From Hippea maritima DSM 10411 (GTDB taxonomy: Bacteria; Campylobacterota_A; Desulfurellia; Desulfurellales; Hippeaceae), in assembly GCF_000194135.1 (NCBI RefSeq), contig NC_015318.1:124001-188000 (forward strand): DNA of 64,000 nt. The letters run 5' to 3'. Below the pieces are notes generated by a model. That model saw only the letters and a list, made by a program, of their open reading frames with translations. It did not search any database and had not been told where the DNA came from. Of the stretch, positions 7,992 to 16,554 are shown piece after piece. Position numbers and translations under genes: made by a program. Positions within the stretch are counted from its first letter, which is position 1, and the number at the start of each line of letters is the position of its first letter.

Positions 7992-10601
7992 ATGGGTGGA
8001 GAGGATGGTTTAAAAGAGGTAGAGTTTTTTCAGAATTTAGGCGTTGACCCTCAAAAGGGTTTATCTCAAGAGGAGGCAGAAAATAGGCTAAAAAAATATG
8101 GTTTAAACCAACTGGAAGAAAAAGAGGAAACATTATTTAAGAGGATTGCAAAGAGGTTTATAGGCCCCATTCCTTTTATGATTGAAACCGCTGCAATTCT
8201 ATCCCTGGCTGTTGGTAGAATGAGTGATTTTTCCATTATTATGGCTATGTTGCTTGTTAATGCTTTCGTTGATTTCTATCAGGAATCCAAAGCTTTAAAT
8301 GCTATAAAGGTTTTAAAGCAAAAGCTTGCTAAAAGGGCGCTGGTTTTAAGGGATGGTAAGTGGTCAGAAGTAGATGCAAAATATTTAGTTTTGGGGGATG
8401 TTGTCAAACTAAAAATAGGCGATATTGTGCCTGCGGATGTTAGGCTTATTGGTGGTGGCGGTTTTTTGTTGGTTGATCAGTCTGCCTTAACGGGTGAGTC
8501 TTTACCCGTTGAGAAATCTAAAGGTGATGAGGTCTATGCTAATTCTATTATAAAGCAGGGTGAAATGATAGGCGTTGTTGTGGCAACAGCCAAGAACACT
8601 TATTTTGGTACTACTGTTAGCCTTGTGGCAAAGGCAGAGAGGGAAGAAAAGAGTCATTTTCAGAAAATGGTAATAAAGGTAGGTGACTTTTTAATAGCTT
8701 TAACAATAGTCATGATAATTTTTATATTAGCTGTGGGTATTTTAAGGCATGAGCCATTTATTGACCTTTTAACATTTTCGTTAGTTTTGACTATATCAGC
8801 TATACCTGTTGCAATGCCTGCTGTGCTTACCGTAACCATGGCTATAGGTGCTGTTAGTTTAGCAAAAAAACAAGCTGTTGTGAGCAGGCTTGCAGCAATT
8901 GAAGAACTTGCTGGCATGGATGTGCTTTGTGTTGATAAAACCGGTACACTAACCCAGAACAGAATGACAATAGCCGAGCCATTTGCGGCGGCTGGCTATT
9001 CAGTTGATGATTTGATGATTTATGCCGCACTTGCAAGTAAAAAAGAGAACAATGACCCAATAGAGGCGCCTATATTCGAATATATAGAGAATAAAAAGAT
9101 TGAGGATAAGTTAAAAGGTCACGCTTTATTGGATTTTCAACCCTTTGATCCCAAAAGCAAGAGGACTGAAGCCAAATTAAAAACCGATAAGGGAATTATA
9201 ATTGTCTCAAAAGGTGCACCTCAGGTGATTTTAAAGCTTTCAGATTTAGAAAAGGATGATGTGGATAAACTAAGTGGCGTTGTGTCTGAGTTTGCATCCA
9301 AGGGTTTTCGCAGCTTAGGTGTTGCTTATAAAAATGAAGGTGAAGAGAAATTTAGGTTCGTTGGGATTATACCGCTCTACGATCCACCAAAGGAAGATGC
9401 AAAACAGGCCATAGAAGAGGCCAAAGCAAAAGGCGTCGATGTTAAAATGATAACGGGTGATAATAGAGCTATAGCCAAATATATAGCATCGATTTTAGGT
9501 ATAGGTGAGAAGATTGAGGATATAAGAGAACTCAAAGGTGAAAGTATTGAGGAGTATTTGGTTCTTGCTAAAATTATAACAAAAACGCTTGCAAAAAAAC
9601 TTAAGCCTGATTTCAGTGAAACTCAAATAAATGATATGGCCGAGGATATAATTTCTAAGGTTAAAGAGGAGCTTTTAAGCACTGAGCTTGCCAAGGGTGT
9701 GGTTAAAAGGCATGAATCTGAGATTATAAAGATAATAGAGCAGGCAAACGGCTTTGCCGAGGTTTATCCTGAAGATAAGTATTTTGTGATAGAGAAACTC
9801 CAAAAGGCAGACCATATTGTAGGTATGACAGGTGATGGTGTAAATGATGCTCCAGCTTTAAAAAAAGCCGATGCTGGAATAGCTGTTAGTAGATCTACAG
9901 ATGCAGCAAGGGCTGCCGCTGATATAGTGCTTCTAAACAGTGGCATAAGGATTATTGTGGATGCTATCAACGAAGCAAGGGTAATTTTTGAGCGGATGAA
10001 GAGCTATGCCACATTTAGAATCGCAGAAACAATAAGAATAATCATATTTATGACGCTCTCGATAGTGCTTTTTAACTTTTATCCAATTACAGCTATAATG
10101 ATAGTTGTTTTAGCCTTGCTTAACGATATACCGATCTTAACAATAGCCTACGACAATACCAGGATAAGCCAGACACCAGTTAGGTGGGATATGCGAGAGG
10201 TTTTAGTCTTATCAAGCTGGCTTGGTGTTGCAGGTGTTTTGTCTTCGTTTGCCTTATTTGTTTATTTGATGAAATATATGCATCTGCCACTTGAATTTGT
10301 GCAGTCTGTATTTTTTGCAAAGCTCGTTATAGCAGGGCATGGGACAATCTATAATACGCGTATAAGCGATTGGTTTTTTAAAAAACCGTATCCATCCCTG
10401 ACGTTGTTTTTAGCGACGTTTTCCAGTAGAGTTGCTGGAACAATCATAGCTGTTTACGGGTTTGGTCTTATGGAACCTATTGGGTGGAAATGGGCAATAG
10501 CTATGTGGATATATGCCCTGGCGTGGTTTGTTTTTAATGATGCAGTTAAGATGGCTGTTTTGGCCTACTACAGGAAACGCCTTGCTATTTCAGTGCTATA
10601 G
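7992..10601 (+). CDS. Plasma-membrane-type proton-translocating P-type ATPase (P3A)
   Basis: A P-type ATPase of about 869 residues. ATG 7992 is preferred to the GTG at 7983 because the GGGTGGTGGG stretch then serves as ribosome site. Visible motifs are the actuator TGES (SALTGESLPVEK), phosphorylation loop DKTGTLTQNRM with Asp315, MITGD, and the hinge MTGDGVNDAPALKKADAGIAV. The C-terminal part (SPVRW-like QTPVRWDMREVLVLSSWLG) matches archaeal and plant H+-ATPases rather than Ca or Na pumps. It would export protons using ATP, or help pH homeostasis. An extra helical stretch of about 45 residues lies between the MITGD motif and GFAEVYPEDKY. The gene is coupled to a small ABC ATPase gene 3 nt downstream. 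Confidence 0.9.
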   Translation: MGGEDGLKEVEFFQNLGVDPQKGLSQEEAENRLKKYGLNQLEEKEETLFKRIAKRFIGPIPFMIETAAILSLAVGRMSDFSIIMAMLLVNAFVDFYQESKALNAIKVLKQKLAKRALVLRDGKWSEVDAKYLVLGDVVKLKIGDIVPADVRLIGGGGFLLVDQSALTGESLPVEKSKGDEVYANSIIKQGEMIGVVVATAKNTYFGTTVSLVAKAEREEKSHFQKMVIKVGDFLIALTIVMIIFILAVGILRHEPFIDLLTFSLVLTISAIPVAMPAVLTVTMAIGAVSLAKKQAVVSRLAAIEELAGMDVLCVDKTGTLTQNRMTIAEPFAAAGYSVDDLMIYAALASKKENNDPIEAPIFEYIENKKIEDKLKGHALLDFQPFDPKSKRTEAKLKTDKGIIIVSKGAPQVILKLSDLEKDDVDKLSGVVSEFASKGFRSLGVAYKNEGEEKFRFVGIIPLYDPPKEDAKQAIEEAKAKGVDVKMITGDNRAIAKYIASILGIGEKIEDIRELKGESIEEYLVLAKIITKTLAKKLKPDFSETQINDMAEDIISKVKEELLSTELAKGVVKRHESEIIKIIEQANGFAEVYPEDKYFVIEKLQKADHIVGMTGDGVNDAPALKKADAGIAVSRSTDAARAAADIVLLNSGIRIIVDAINEARVIFERMKSYATFRIAETIRIIIFMTLSIVLFNFYPITAIMIVVLALLNDIPILTIAYDNTRISQTPVRWDMREVLVLSSWLGVAGVLSSFALFVYLMKYMHLPLEFVQSVFFAKLVIAGHGTIYNTRISDWFFKKPYPSLTLFLATFSSRVAGTIIAVYGFGLMEPIGWKWAIAMWIYALAWFVFNDAVKMAVLAYYRKRLAISVL

Positions 10602-10604
10602 ACG

Positions 10605-11225
10605 ATGATAGAGCTTAGAAATGTATCCAATCACATCTTAAAGAATATAGATTTAGAAATAAAAAGAGGGGAATTATTCGTCTTGCTTGGACCTAATGGT
10701 GCTGGTAAAACCACTCTTCTTGATGTTATAGCCGGTATAACTCCTTATGAAGGAGATGTTTTTATAGATGAAAAGAATATGAAAGGGGTATTACCGGAGG
10801 ATAGGGACATAGGTTATGTGTTTCAAGGCTTATTTTTATTTCCCCACATGAATGTTTATGAGAATGTAGTTTTTCCTCTAAAGCTTAAAGCTAAAAAACG
10901 CTTGAAAGAAAGACTTGATGAGCTTATAGAAATGTTTGAGCTTGGTGGTATTATAAATAGAATGCCAAATCAATTAAGTGGTGGTGAGGCTCAGAGGGTA
11001 GCTTTGGCCAGGGCTTTGGCTGTTGAACCTAAAATTCTGCTTATGGATGAGCCTTTTAGTAAACTTGATACAGAGACATCACATAAATTGAGGCTGGAGC
11101 TTAAGAGGTTGCACAAAAAACTTTCTATAACCGCACTATTTGTTACTCATAATAAGGATGAGGCTAATTTTTTGGCAGATAGAATATGTTTTATAAAAAA
11201 TGGTGAGATAGACGGTTTTGGTTAA
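10605..11225 (+). CDS. Short ABC transporter ATP-binding protein, orphan
   Basis: A compact 206-residue ABC ATPase with Walker A GPNGAGKTT, Q-loop YVFQGLFLFPHMNVYENV, signature LSGGEAQRVALARAL, Walker B ILLMDEPFSKLD and an H-loop in LFVTHNKDEA. Sequence style is closest to molybdate/tungstate or sulfate import ATPases (ModC/WtpC/CysA), but it ends right after the nucleotide-binding domain and lacks the usual C-terminal regulatory (TOBE) domain. No permease or binding protein is nearby. It begins 3 nt after the P-type ATPase stop, so the two are co-translated. The substrate and membrane partner are unknown. Confidence 0.8.
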   Translation: MIELRNVSNHILKNIDLEIKRGELFVLLGPNGAGKTTLLDVIAGITPYEGDVFIDEKNMKGVLPEDRDIGYVFQGLFLFPHMNVYENVVFPLKLKAKKRLKERLDELIEMFELGGIINRMPNQLSGGEAQRVALARALAVEPKILLMDEPFSKLDTETSHKLRLELKRLHKKLSITALFVTHNKDEANFLADRICFIKNGEIDGFG

Positions 11226-11298
11226 AGGCTAATTTACAATGCCTACCTTGAAATCCTTAAATTAAATTAACTATCCAATTTTACATAAAGATTTAATA

Positions 11299-11328
11299 TT
11301 GACACTTTACCTCTTTTGAGTATACAAT
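11299..11328 (+). promoter_or_regulatory. mdh: Predicted sigma70-type promoter of mdh-fum
   Basis: TTGACA (11299-11304) is followed after 16-18 bp by TATACAAT (11321-11328). It lies about 54 bp upstream of the mdh ATG, which has an AGGAGGT ribosome site. The rest of the 11226-11381 gap shows nothing else distinct. Confidence 0.65.
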
Positions 11329-11381
11329 TAGGCGGCTGAATTGAACCAAGAAAACAAATTAATTTTTTAGGAGGTAGAGTT

Positions 11382-12332
11382 ATGTTAGCTAACGCCAAGA
11401 TTAGTATTATAGGTGCAGGTCAGGTTGGTGGCACCACTATGTTGAGGATTGCCGAGAAGGAGCTTGCAAAGACAGTTGTTTTGCTTGATATCGTTGAGGG
11501 TTTGCCTCAAGGTAAGGCATTGGATGAAATGGAAGCAGCACCAATTGAAGGTTTTGATACAGAAATTATAGGAACTAATGATTACAAAGATACTGAAAAC
11601 TCCGATATCGTTATCATCACATCCGGAATGCCAAGAAAGCCTGGCATGAGTAGGGATGATCTTCTTACTACAAATGTCAAGATAATGAAAGATGTTGCAG
11701 CAAATGTTGCAAAATATTCACCAAACGCTATTGTTATCGTTGTTGCTAATCCACTCGATGCTATGGTTTATGCCGCTAAAAAGGTTGGTGGCTTTGCAGA
11801 TAATAAGTTGATGGGTCAGGCAGGTTGTTTGGATTCAACAAGATTTGCAAGATTCATCGCATGGGAAGCTAAATGCTCCGTTAAAGCTGTCCAGGCTATG
11901 ACATTAGGTGGCCATGGCGATGATATGGTTCCATTGACAAGGTATTCCACAGTTAGAGGTGTACCTATAACAGAGATCTTTGACAAAGAGACAATCGAAA
12001 GGCTTGTCGAGAGAACAAGAAAAGGCGGTGGTGAAATTGTATCACTCTTAAAGACCGGTTCTGCATTCTATGCAACAGCTTCTGCAGTTGTTCAGATGGT
12101 TGAGGCCATCGTAAAGGATACAAAGGATGTATTGCCATGCGCCGTTAAGACACAGGGTAAATACGGGCTTGATCCTGATCTGTTTGTTGGGTTACCAACA
12201 AGATTGGGTCAGAACGGTGTTGAAGAAGTTGTTGAGCTTAAGCTTAATGATGAGGAGCTTGCTGCGCTTAAGGCATCTGCTGATCACGTAAAAGATCTCT
12301 GCAATAGGATTGAAGAGCTCAAACTTTTATAA
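11382..12332 (+). CDS. mdh: Malate dehydrogenase, NAD-dependent (LDH-like type)
   Basis: A 316-residue protein with the Rossmann start ISIIGAGQVGGTTMLRIAEKEL, catalytic-region motifs GMPRKPGMSRDDLLTTN (the RKPGMSR substrate loop of malate rather than lactate enzymes), VANPLDAM, and the catalytic His in TLGGHGDDMVPL. It interconverts malate and oxaloacetate in the cytoplasm. It follows a strong ribosome site (AGGAGGTAGAGTT). It is followed 25 nt later by the fumarase alpha gene, so the two consecutive TCA steps are probably transcribed together. Confidence 0.96.
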   Translation: MLANAKISIIGAGQVGGTTMLRIAEKELAKTVVLLDIVEGLPQGKALDEMEAAPIEGFDTEIIGTNDYKDTENSDIVIITSGMPRKPGMSRDDLLTTNVKIMKDVAANVAKYSPNAIVIVVANPLDAMVYAAKKVGGFADNKLMGQAGCLDSTRFARFIAWEAKCSVKAVQAMTLGGHGDDMVPLTRYSTVRGVPITEIFDKETIERLVERTRKGGGEIVSLLKTGSAFYATASAVVQMVEAIVKDTKDVLPCAVKTQGKYGLDPDLFVGLPTRLGQNGVEEVVELKLNDEELAALKASADHVKDLCNRIEELKLL

Positions 12333-12357
12333 AATAAAAAACCGAAAGGGAGCCAAA

Positions 12358-13206
12358 ATGGCTGAAGTAAGAAGTGTAAGCGTAAAGGATATTGAAGAGG
12401 CCGTCTATAAGCTTGCCTTAGAGGCGGCCTATCATATACCTGAGGATGTTTTGGAGGCTGAGAAGAAGGCCTACGAGAAAGAAAAATCCCCTGTTGCAAA
12501 ACAGGTGCTTGAAACGATTTTCCAGAATATTGAGGTTTCCTCAAAAGAGGAATTTCCTCTGTGTCAAGATACAGGATTGGCTGTTATATTCTTAGAAGTT
12601 GGCCAAGATGTTCATTTTACAGACGGTTATGTAGTTGATGCTATAAACAAGGGCGTTGAAAGGGCATACAAGGACGGCTATCTAAGAAAATCCACCTGCC
12701 ATCCGCTGACAAGGGAGAATTACGGAAATAACCTACCAACCGTTGTACATACTTTTGTTGTGCCAGGCAACAAGGTAAAGATTATCTTTGATGCCAAGGG
12801 CGGTGGTAGTGAATCCATGAGTAAGGTTCAGATGCTAAAACCGGCCGACGGAAGAGATGGAATCATCCAGACTGTTGTTGATTGGGTAATACAGGCAGGG
12901 CCCAACCCATGTCCACCTGTTATAGTGGGTGTGGGAATAGGTGGTGATTTTGAAAGGGCTGCTGTAATGGCAAAGCATGCAACTTTGAGACATGTAGGCA
13001 AACCCAGTGATGATCCGGTATTGGCTGAGATGGAGCAGGAGATCTTAGAAAAAGTTAACAACTCAGGAATAGGTCCTGCAGGTCTTGGCGGTTTGACCAC
13101 CTGCTTGGGTGTTCATATTGAAATGGAGCCTTGCCACATAGCCACGCTGCCTTTGGGTATTAACATAGCTTGCCATGTTAACAGGCACAAAGAAATAGAG
13201 CTTTAA
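12358..13206 (+). CDS. fumA: Fumarate hydratase class I, alpha subunit
   Basis: I start at ATG 12358 (282 residues), because AAAGGGAG precedes it and the upstream TTG at 12310 lies inside mdh. The sequence shows the class I fumarase alpha features: PLCQDTGLAVIF with a [4Fe-4S]-ligand Cys, KGGGSESMSK, PNPCPPVIVGVGIGG and a GLGGLTTCLGVHI segment with the other cluster cysteines. With the beta subunit it hydrates fumarate to malate. The oxygen-sensitive iron-sulfur type fits an anaerobe. Tartrate dehydratase TtdA is a close relative, but the mdh/sdh neighbourhood favours fumarase. Confidence 0.92.
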   Translation: MAEVRSVSVKDIEEAVYKLALEAAYHIPEDVLEAEKKAYEKEKSPVAKQVLETIFQNIEVSSKEEFPLCQDTGLAVIFLEVGQDVHFTDGYVVDAINKGVERAYKDGYLRKSTCHPLTRENYGNNLPTVVHTFVVPGNKVKIIFDAKGGGSESMSKVQMLKPADGRDGIIQTVVDWVIQAGPNPCPPVIVGVGIGGDFERAAVMAKHATLRHVGKPSDDPVLAEMEQEILEKVNNSGIGPAGLGGLTTCLGVHIEMEPCHIATLPLGINIACHVNRHKEIEL

Positions 13207-13217
13207 AGGAGTCAGGT

Positions 13218-13784
13218 ATGGCAGAGTATAAATTAAAGACACCTTTAACCGATGAGGATATAATTCAGTTAAAGGCCGGTGATAAGGTATATTTGTCTGG
13301 TGTTTTGTATACGGCAAGGGATGCAGCCCATATGAGAATGGTCAAGGCTTTGGATGAGGGTAAAGAGCTACCTTTCGATATAAAGGGTCAGGTAATCTAT
13401 TATGTTGGTCCATCTCCTGCAAGGCCTGGTAAACCTATAGGTTCTGCTGGCCCAACAACCAGCTACAGAATGAACCCGTTTGCACCTAGGCTCATATCAT
13501 TGGGTCAGAAAGGTATGATTGGCAAGGGCAAAATGAGTGATGAGGTTAAGCAGGCCTGCATAAAATATAAGGCTTGCTACTTTGTTTCTATAGGCGGTGC
13601 AGCTGCTGTTGTGGGAAGCGCCGTTAAAGAGGCAGAGATTATTGCATATCCTGAGCTTGGACCTGAGGCAGTAAGAAGGCTTGTTGTTGAGGGTATGCCT
13701 CTATTTGTTTGCTATGATGCACACGGCAACGACCTTTATGAGACGGCCAAGAAGGAGTGGGCAAATAAATATAGTTTGGGTTAA
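13218..13784 (+). CDS. fumB: Fumarate hydratase class I, beta subunit
   Basis: A 188-residue partner of the alpha subunit, starting 11 nt downstream after an AAAGGAGT ribosome site. It carries the family landmarks GDKVYLSGVLYTARDAAH, the substrate loop GSAGPTTSYRMNPFAP, GKGKMSDE and AYPELGPEAVRRLVVEG. Two-gene fumarases of this type are common in anaerobes and archaea, where E. coli-type FumA has both parts on one chain. It ends in front of a terminator that closes the mdh-fum operon. Confidence 0.93.
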   Translation: MAEYKLKTPLTDEDIIQLKAGDKVYLSGVLYTARDAAHMRMVKALDEGKELPFDIKGQVIYYVGPSPARPGKPIGSAGPTTSYRMNPFAPRLISLGQKGMIGKGKMSDEVKQACIKYKACYFVSIGGAAAVVGSAVKEAEIIAYPELGPEAVRRLVVEGMPLFVCYDAHGNDLYETAKKEWANKYSLG

Positions 13785-13797
13785 TTAATTAAGTTGC

Positions 13798-13841
13798 AAG
13801 GGGCAGTTAATGTTAATTATTGTTAGCTGCCCCTTAATTTT
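13798..13841 (+). terminator. Terminator of the mdh-fumarase operon
   Basis: AAGGGGCAG (13798-13806) pairs with CTGCCCCTT (13827-13835). Inner bases extend the stem through a G-U pair, and AATTTT follows. It lies 14 nt after the fumarase beta stop and just before the sdh promoter. Confidence 0.8.
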
Positions 13842-13849
13842 ACTAAGTC

Positions 13850-13878
13850 TTGACAAATAGTTAGGCTTGTGATATTTA
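13850..13878 (+). promoter_or_regulatory. Predicted promoter of sdhCDAB
   Basis: TTGACA (13850-13855) is followed 17 bp later by TATTTA (13873-13878). Alternatively the -10 is GATATT after 15 bp. It sits between the mdh-fum terminator and the AAAGGAGGT ribosome site of sdhC. Confidence 0.55.
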
Positions 13879-13890
13879 GAAGAAAAATTT

Positions 13891-14316
13891 TTGGAAAGGA
13901 GGTCAGAGGTTGCACTAAAGGTGCAGCCGAGGAAGGCTATGGATTGGTATAGAGGTCGTCCGCATCATATTTCTTATAAGTGGCATGAGGGTTTTGTGGC
14001 TTGGATTTTCCATAGGATTACTGGTTTATTGTTAATTCTTTATTTATTCTTACATGAATGGGTAATTTCAACACTCCAGAATCCTCAGGGCTTTACTAAA
14101 GCTATGGCTGCTTTGGAGAATCCATTGTTTAAGTTATTAGAGGTTGGTTTGTGGCTTGTTGCTTCTTATCATGCTATCAACGGTTTGAGGGTTGTATTGG
14201 TTAACTTTGCTGGAGCTGCAGAGAGAGAGAATTACCAAGGTAATGTGTGGATTTTCTGGGTAATCTTTGCCATCGTGTTTGTAGCTGGCGCTATTCCTAT
14301 GCTTATGAAGCTGTAA
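13891..14316 (+). CDS. sdhC: Succinate dehydrogenase cytochrome b subunit SdhC
   Basis: A membrane anchor subunit of at most 141 residues with three hydrophobic helices. The first contains HRITGLLLILYLFLHEW and the second SYHAINGLRVVL; these histidines are the expected heme b ligands. The true start is unclear. The frame opens at TTG 13891, but the best ribosome site (AAAGGAGGT, 13895-13903) lies inside that frame, with only a GTT codon at proper distance. GTG 13921 or ATG 13939 are other in-frame options and keep all helices. With SdhD it anchors SdhAB and passes electrons to or from quinone. Confidence 0.85.
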   Translation: MERRSEVALKVQPRKAMDWYRGRPHHISYKWHEGFVAWIFHRITGLLLILYLFLHEWVISTLQNPQGFTKAMAALENPLFKLLEVGLWLVASYHAINGLRVVLVNFAGAAERENYQGNVWIFWVIFAIVFVAGAIPMLMKL

Positions 14317-14333
14317 TTAAGGAGGTTTAATAA

Positions 14334-14705
14334 ATGGAGTATATGAGAGGTTTCATAGATAGGTATCAAGGAAGCGGTAAAGGTGGCGATTTAAGCTGGC
14401 TGCTTCAAAGGGTATCTGGTGTTGCTTTGCTGGTTCTTTTATTGGGACACTTTTTCATAGAGCACTTTGTTGGAGGTCCTTTGGATTATCAACATGTTGC
14501 AGCAAGACTTGCTTCCCCTCTATGGAAGGTATTTGATCTAACTTTCGTTGTATTTGCTCTTTATCACGGAATAAATGGTATATTTATGAACATTGAAGAT
14601 TATGTTCACTCAGGCTGGAGGGTATTCTGGAAAGGATTCTTCTGGGTAGTGGGTATAATTTATCTTGTTTTAGCAGCGATAACAATACTACCATTTAAGG
14701 GTTAA
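14334..14705 (+). CDS. sdhD: Succinate dehydrogenase membrane anchor subunit SdhD
   Basis: A 123-residue protein with three hydrophobic segments, including LLQRVSGVALLVLLLGHFFIEHF and ALYHGINGIFMNIED, the helix-1 and helix-2 signatures of the SdhD/SdhC family. It follows sdhC by 17 nt with an AAGGAGGTTTAATAA ribosome site. It is the second heme/quinone-binding anchor, so the complex has two small anchors rather than one large cytochrome b of the Wolinella fumarate reductase type. Assignment rests on gene order and helix motifs. Confidence 0.9.
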   Translation: MEYMRGFIDRYQGSGKGGDLSWLLQRVSGVALLVLLLGHFFIEHFVGGPLDYQHVAARLASPLWKVFDLTFVVFALYHGINGIFMNIEDYVHSGWRVFWKGFFWVVGIIYLVLAAITILPFKG

Positions 14706-14724
14706 ATAAAGGAGGCTTTTAGTT

Positions 14725-16539
14725 ATGGCAAACATAGATGTAAGATTGGAAGAGTTTGATGTTGTAATAGTGGGTGCTGGTGGCGCTGGTTTGGCTGCAG
14801 CTGTTCAGACGGGCTTGGCCAAGCTTAAAACAGCCGTCATCTCGGAAGTTTTCCCAACCAGATCCCACACAGTTTCAGCACAGGGTGGTATTAATGCTGC
14901 TTTGGCAAACATGGATGAGGATTATTGGATTTGGCACATGTATGACACTGTAAAAGGTTCTGACTACATCGGAGATCAGGATGCCATTGAGTTCTTTACA
15001 AAGAACGCACCCAAGACAATTATTGAGCTTGAACATTGGGGAATGCCTTTCTCTAGGATTGAGAATGGTAAGATTTACCAAAGGGCATTTGGTGGTCAGA
15101 CAAGGAATTTCGGTGAGTCTATTGCTCATAGGGCTTGTGCAGTTGCCGATAGATCGGGCCATGCTATTCTTCACACCCTCTTTGAGAGAACTTTAAGACC
15201 GGATATTTCGCCGTATGTAAGTTATTATTCTGAGTACTATCTGTTAAAACTTATTGTTGACCCTGAAACGAAAAAGCCCATGGCTGTTGTTGCTTGGGAT
15301 ATGGTTAATGGTGGCGTTCATATATTCTTTGCATACGCTATAATTTTTGCAACGGGTGGCAATACAAGAAACTTTAGAACAAATACGAATGCGCATATTA
15401 ATACCGGTAGGGGTTGGTATGTTTGTGCTAAAGCCGGAATTCCTATAAAGGATCCTGAGTTTGTTCAGTTCCACCCAACGGGAATTTATGGCGTTGGTAA
15501 CTTGATTACCGAAGGTGTCCGCGGCGAGGGTGGATATTTGATAAACGCCAACGGTGAAAGATTTATGAAAAAGTACGCTCCACACGTTCTTGATTTAGCC
15601 TCCCGCGATGTTGTTTCCAGGGGTATGGCTCAAGAAATAAGAGAAGGTCGTGGTGTAGGTCCAAAGAAAGACCATATTCTTTTGAAACTTGACCACCTTG
15701 GTAAAGATTTCATTATGGATAAATTGCCTGGAATTTGGGAGCTTGCATATAAATTTGTCGGTGTTGACTGTACAAAAGATCCTATTCCTGTTCAACCTAC
15801 AGCTCATTATCATATGGGTGGAATTCCAACCAATATACACGGTCAGGTTGTTACTTGGGATGGCGATAAGGAAGTTCCAATTCCAGGATTGTATGGAGCT
15901 GGTGAGTGTGCATGCCCATCTTTGCATGGAGCTAATAGGCTTGGCTGTAACTCTCTATTAGATCTTGTTATTACTGGAAAAGAGGCTGGTAGACATGCCG
16001 CTGAATGGATTGCCACAGAGCGCCCAATTTTCCCATATCCAGCAGAGGATTACATTGCGGATAAGTATGCTAAAGATGTAATGGATCAGTTGAATACATT
16101 GTTCGATGGTCCTGCTGGCAGTGTTAAGATGGATGAGATTTGGGAAGATCTAAGGGATACAATGCAGCACAATATGTCAGTTTTCAGAATAGAAGAAGGA
16201 ATAAAGAAGCAGCTTGAATTGCTGGATCAGTATGAAGAAAAATTCAAGAATGTAGGTTTAACAGATAAAAGTAAGGTATTCAATACAGAACTTATAGAAT
16301 ACTTCGACCTTGAGTCTCTATTGCTTGTTTCCAAATTAGAAACTGTTGCAGCTTATGAAAGGAAAGAGAGTAGAGGTGCTCATTATAGGGACGATTATCC
16401 AGAAAGGGATGACAAGAACTATCTGTCGCACACGGCTGCTTATCTGAAAGAGGATGGAAGTGTAGAAATACAGTATAAGCCGGTAAGGATGAAGCCTTTG
16501 ACAGCTCCAACCTTCCAACCCAAAAAGAGAGTTTATTAA
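14725..16539 (+). CDS. sdhA: Succinate dehydrogenase flavoprotein subunit SdhA
   Basis: A 604-residue flavoprotein of normal length. It opens with the FAD-binding motif VVIVGAGGAGLAAAVQTG. The His in RSHTVSAQGGINAAL is the expected covalent FAD attachment site. The dicarboxylate site is seen in HPTGIYGVGNLITEGVRGEGGYLINANGERFM and in PTAHYHMGGIPTNIHGQV. The C-terminal domain carries YERKESRGAHYRDDYPERDD. It oxidises succinate (or reduces fumarate) on the cytoplasmic face. Direction cannot be read from the sequence; in sulfur reducers using the oxidative or the reversed oxidative TCA cycle both occur. Confidence 0.96.
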   Translation: MANIDVRLEEFDVVIVGAGGAGLAAAVQTGLAKLKTAVISEVFPTRSHTVSAQGGINAALANMDEDYWIWHMYDTVKGSDYIGDQDAIEFFTKNAPKTIIELEHWGMPFSRIENGKIYQRAFGGQTRNFGESIAHRACAVADRSGHAILHTLFERTLRPDISPYVSYYSEYYLLKLIVDPETKKPMAVVAWDMVNGGVHIFFAYAIIFATGGNTRNFRTNTNAHINTGRGWYVCAKAGIPIKDPEFVQFHPTGIYGVGNLITEGVRGEGGYLINANGERFMKKYAPHVLDLASRDVVSRGMAQEIREGRGVGPKKDHILLKLDHLGKDFIMDKLPGIWELAYKFVGVDCTKDPIPVQPTAHYHMGGIPTNIHGQVVTWDGDKEVPIPGLYGAGECACPSLHGANRLGCNSLLDLVITGKEAGRHAAEWIATERPIFPYPAEDYIADKYAKDVMDQLNTLFDGPAGSVKMDEIWEDLRDTMQHNMSVFRIEEGIKKQLELLDQYEEKFKNVGLTDKSKVFNTELIEYFDLESLLLVSKLETVAAYERKESRGAHYRDDYPERDDKNYLSHTAAYLKEDGSVEIQYKPVRMKPLTAPTFQPKKRVY

Positions 16540-16554
16540 AAAGGGGGAGAACAG

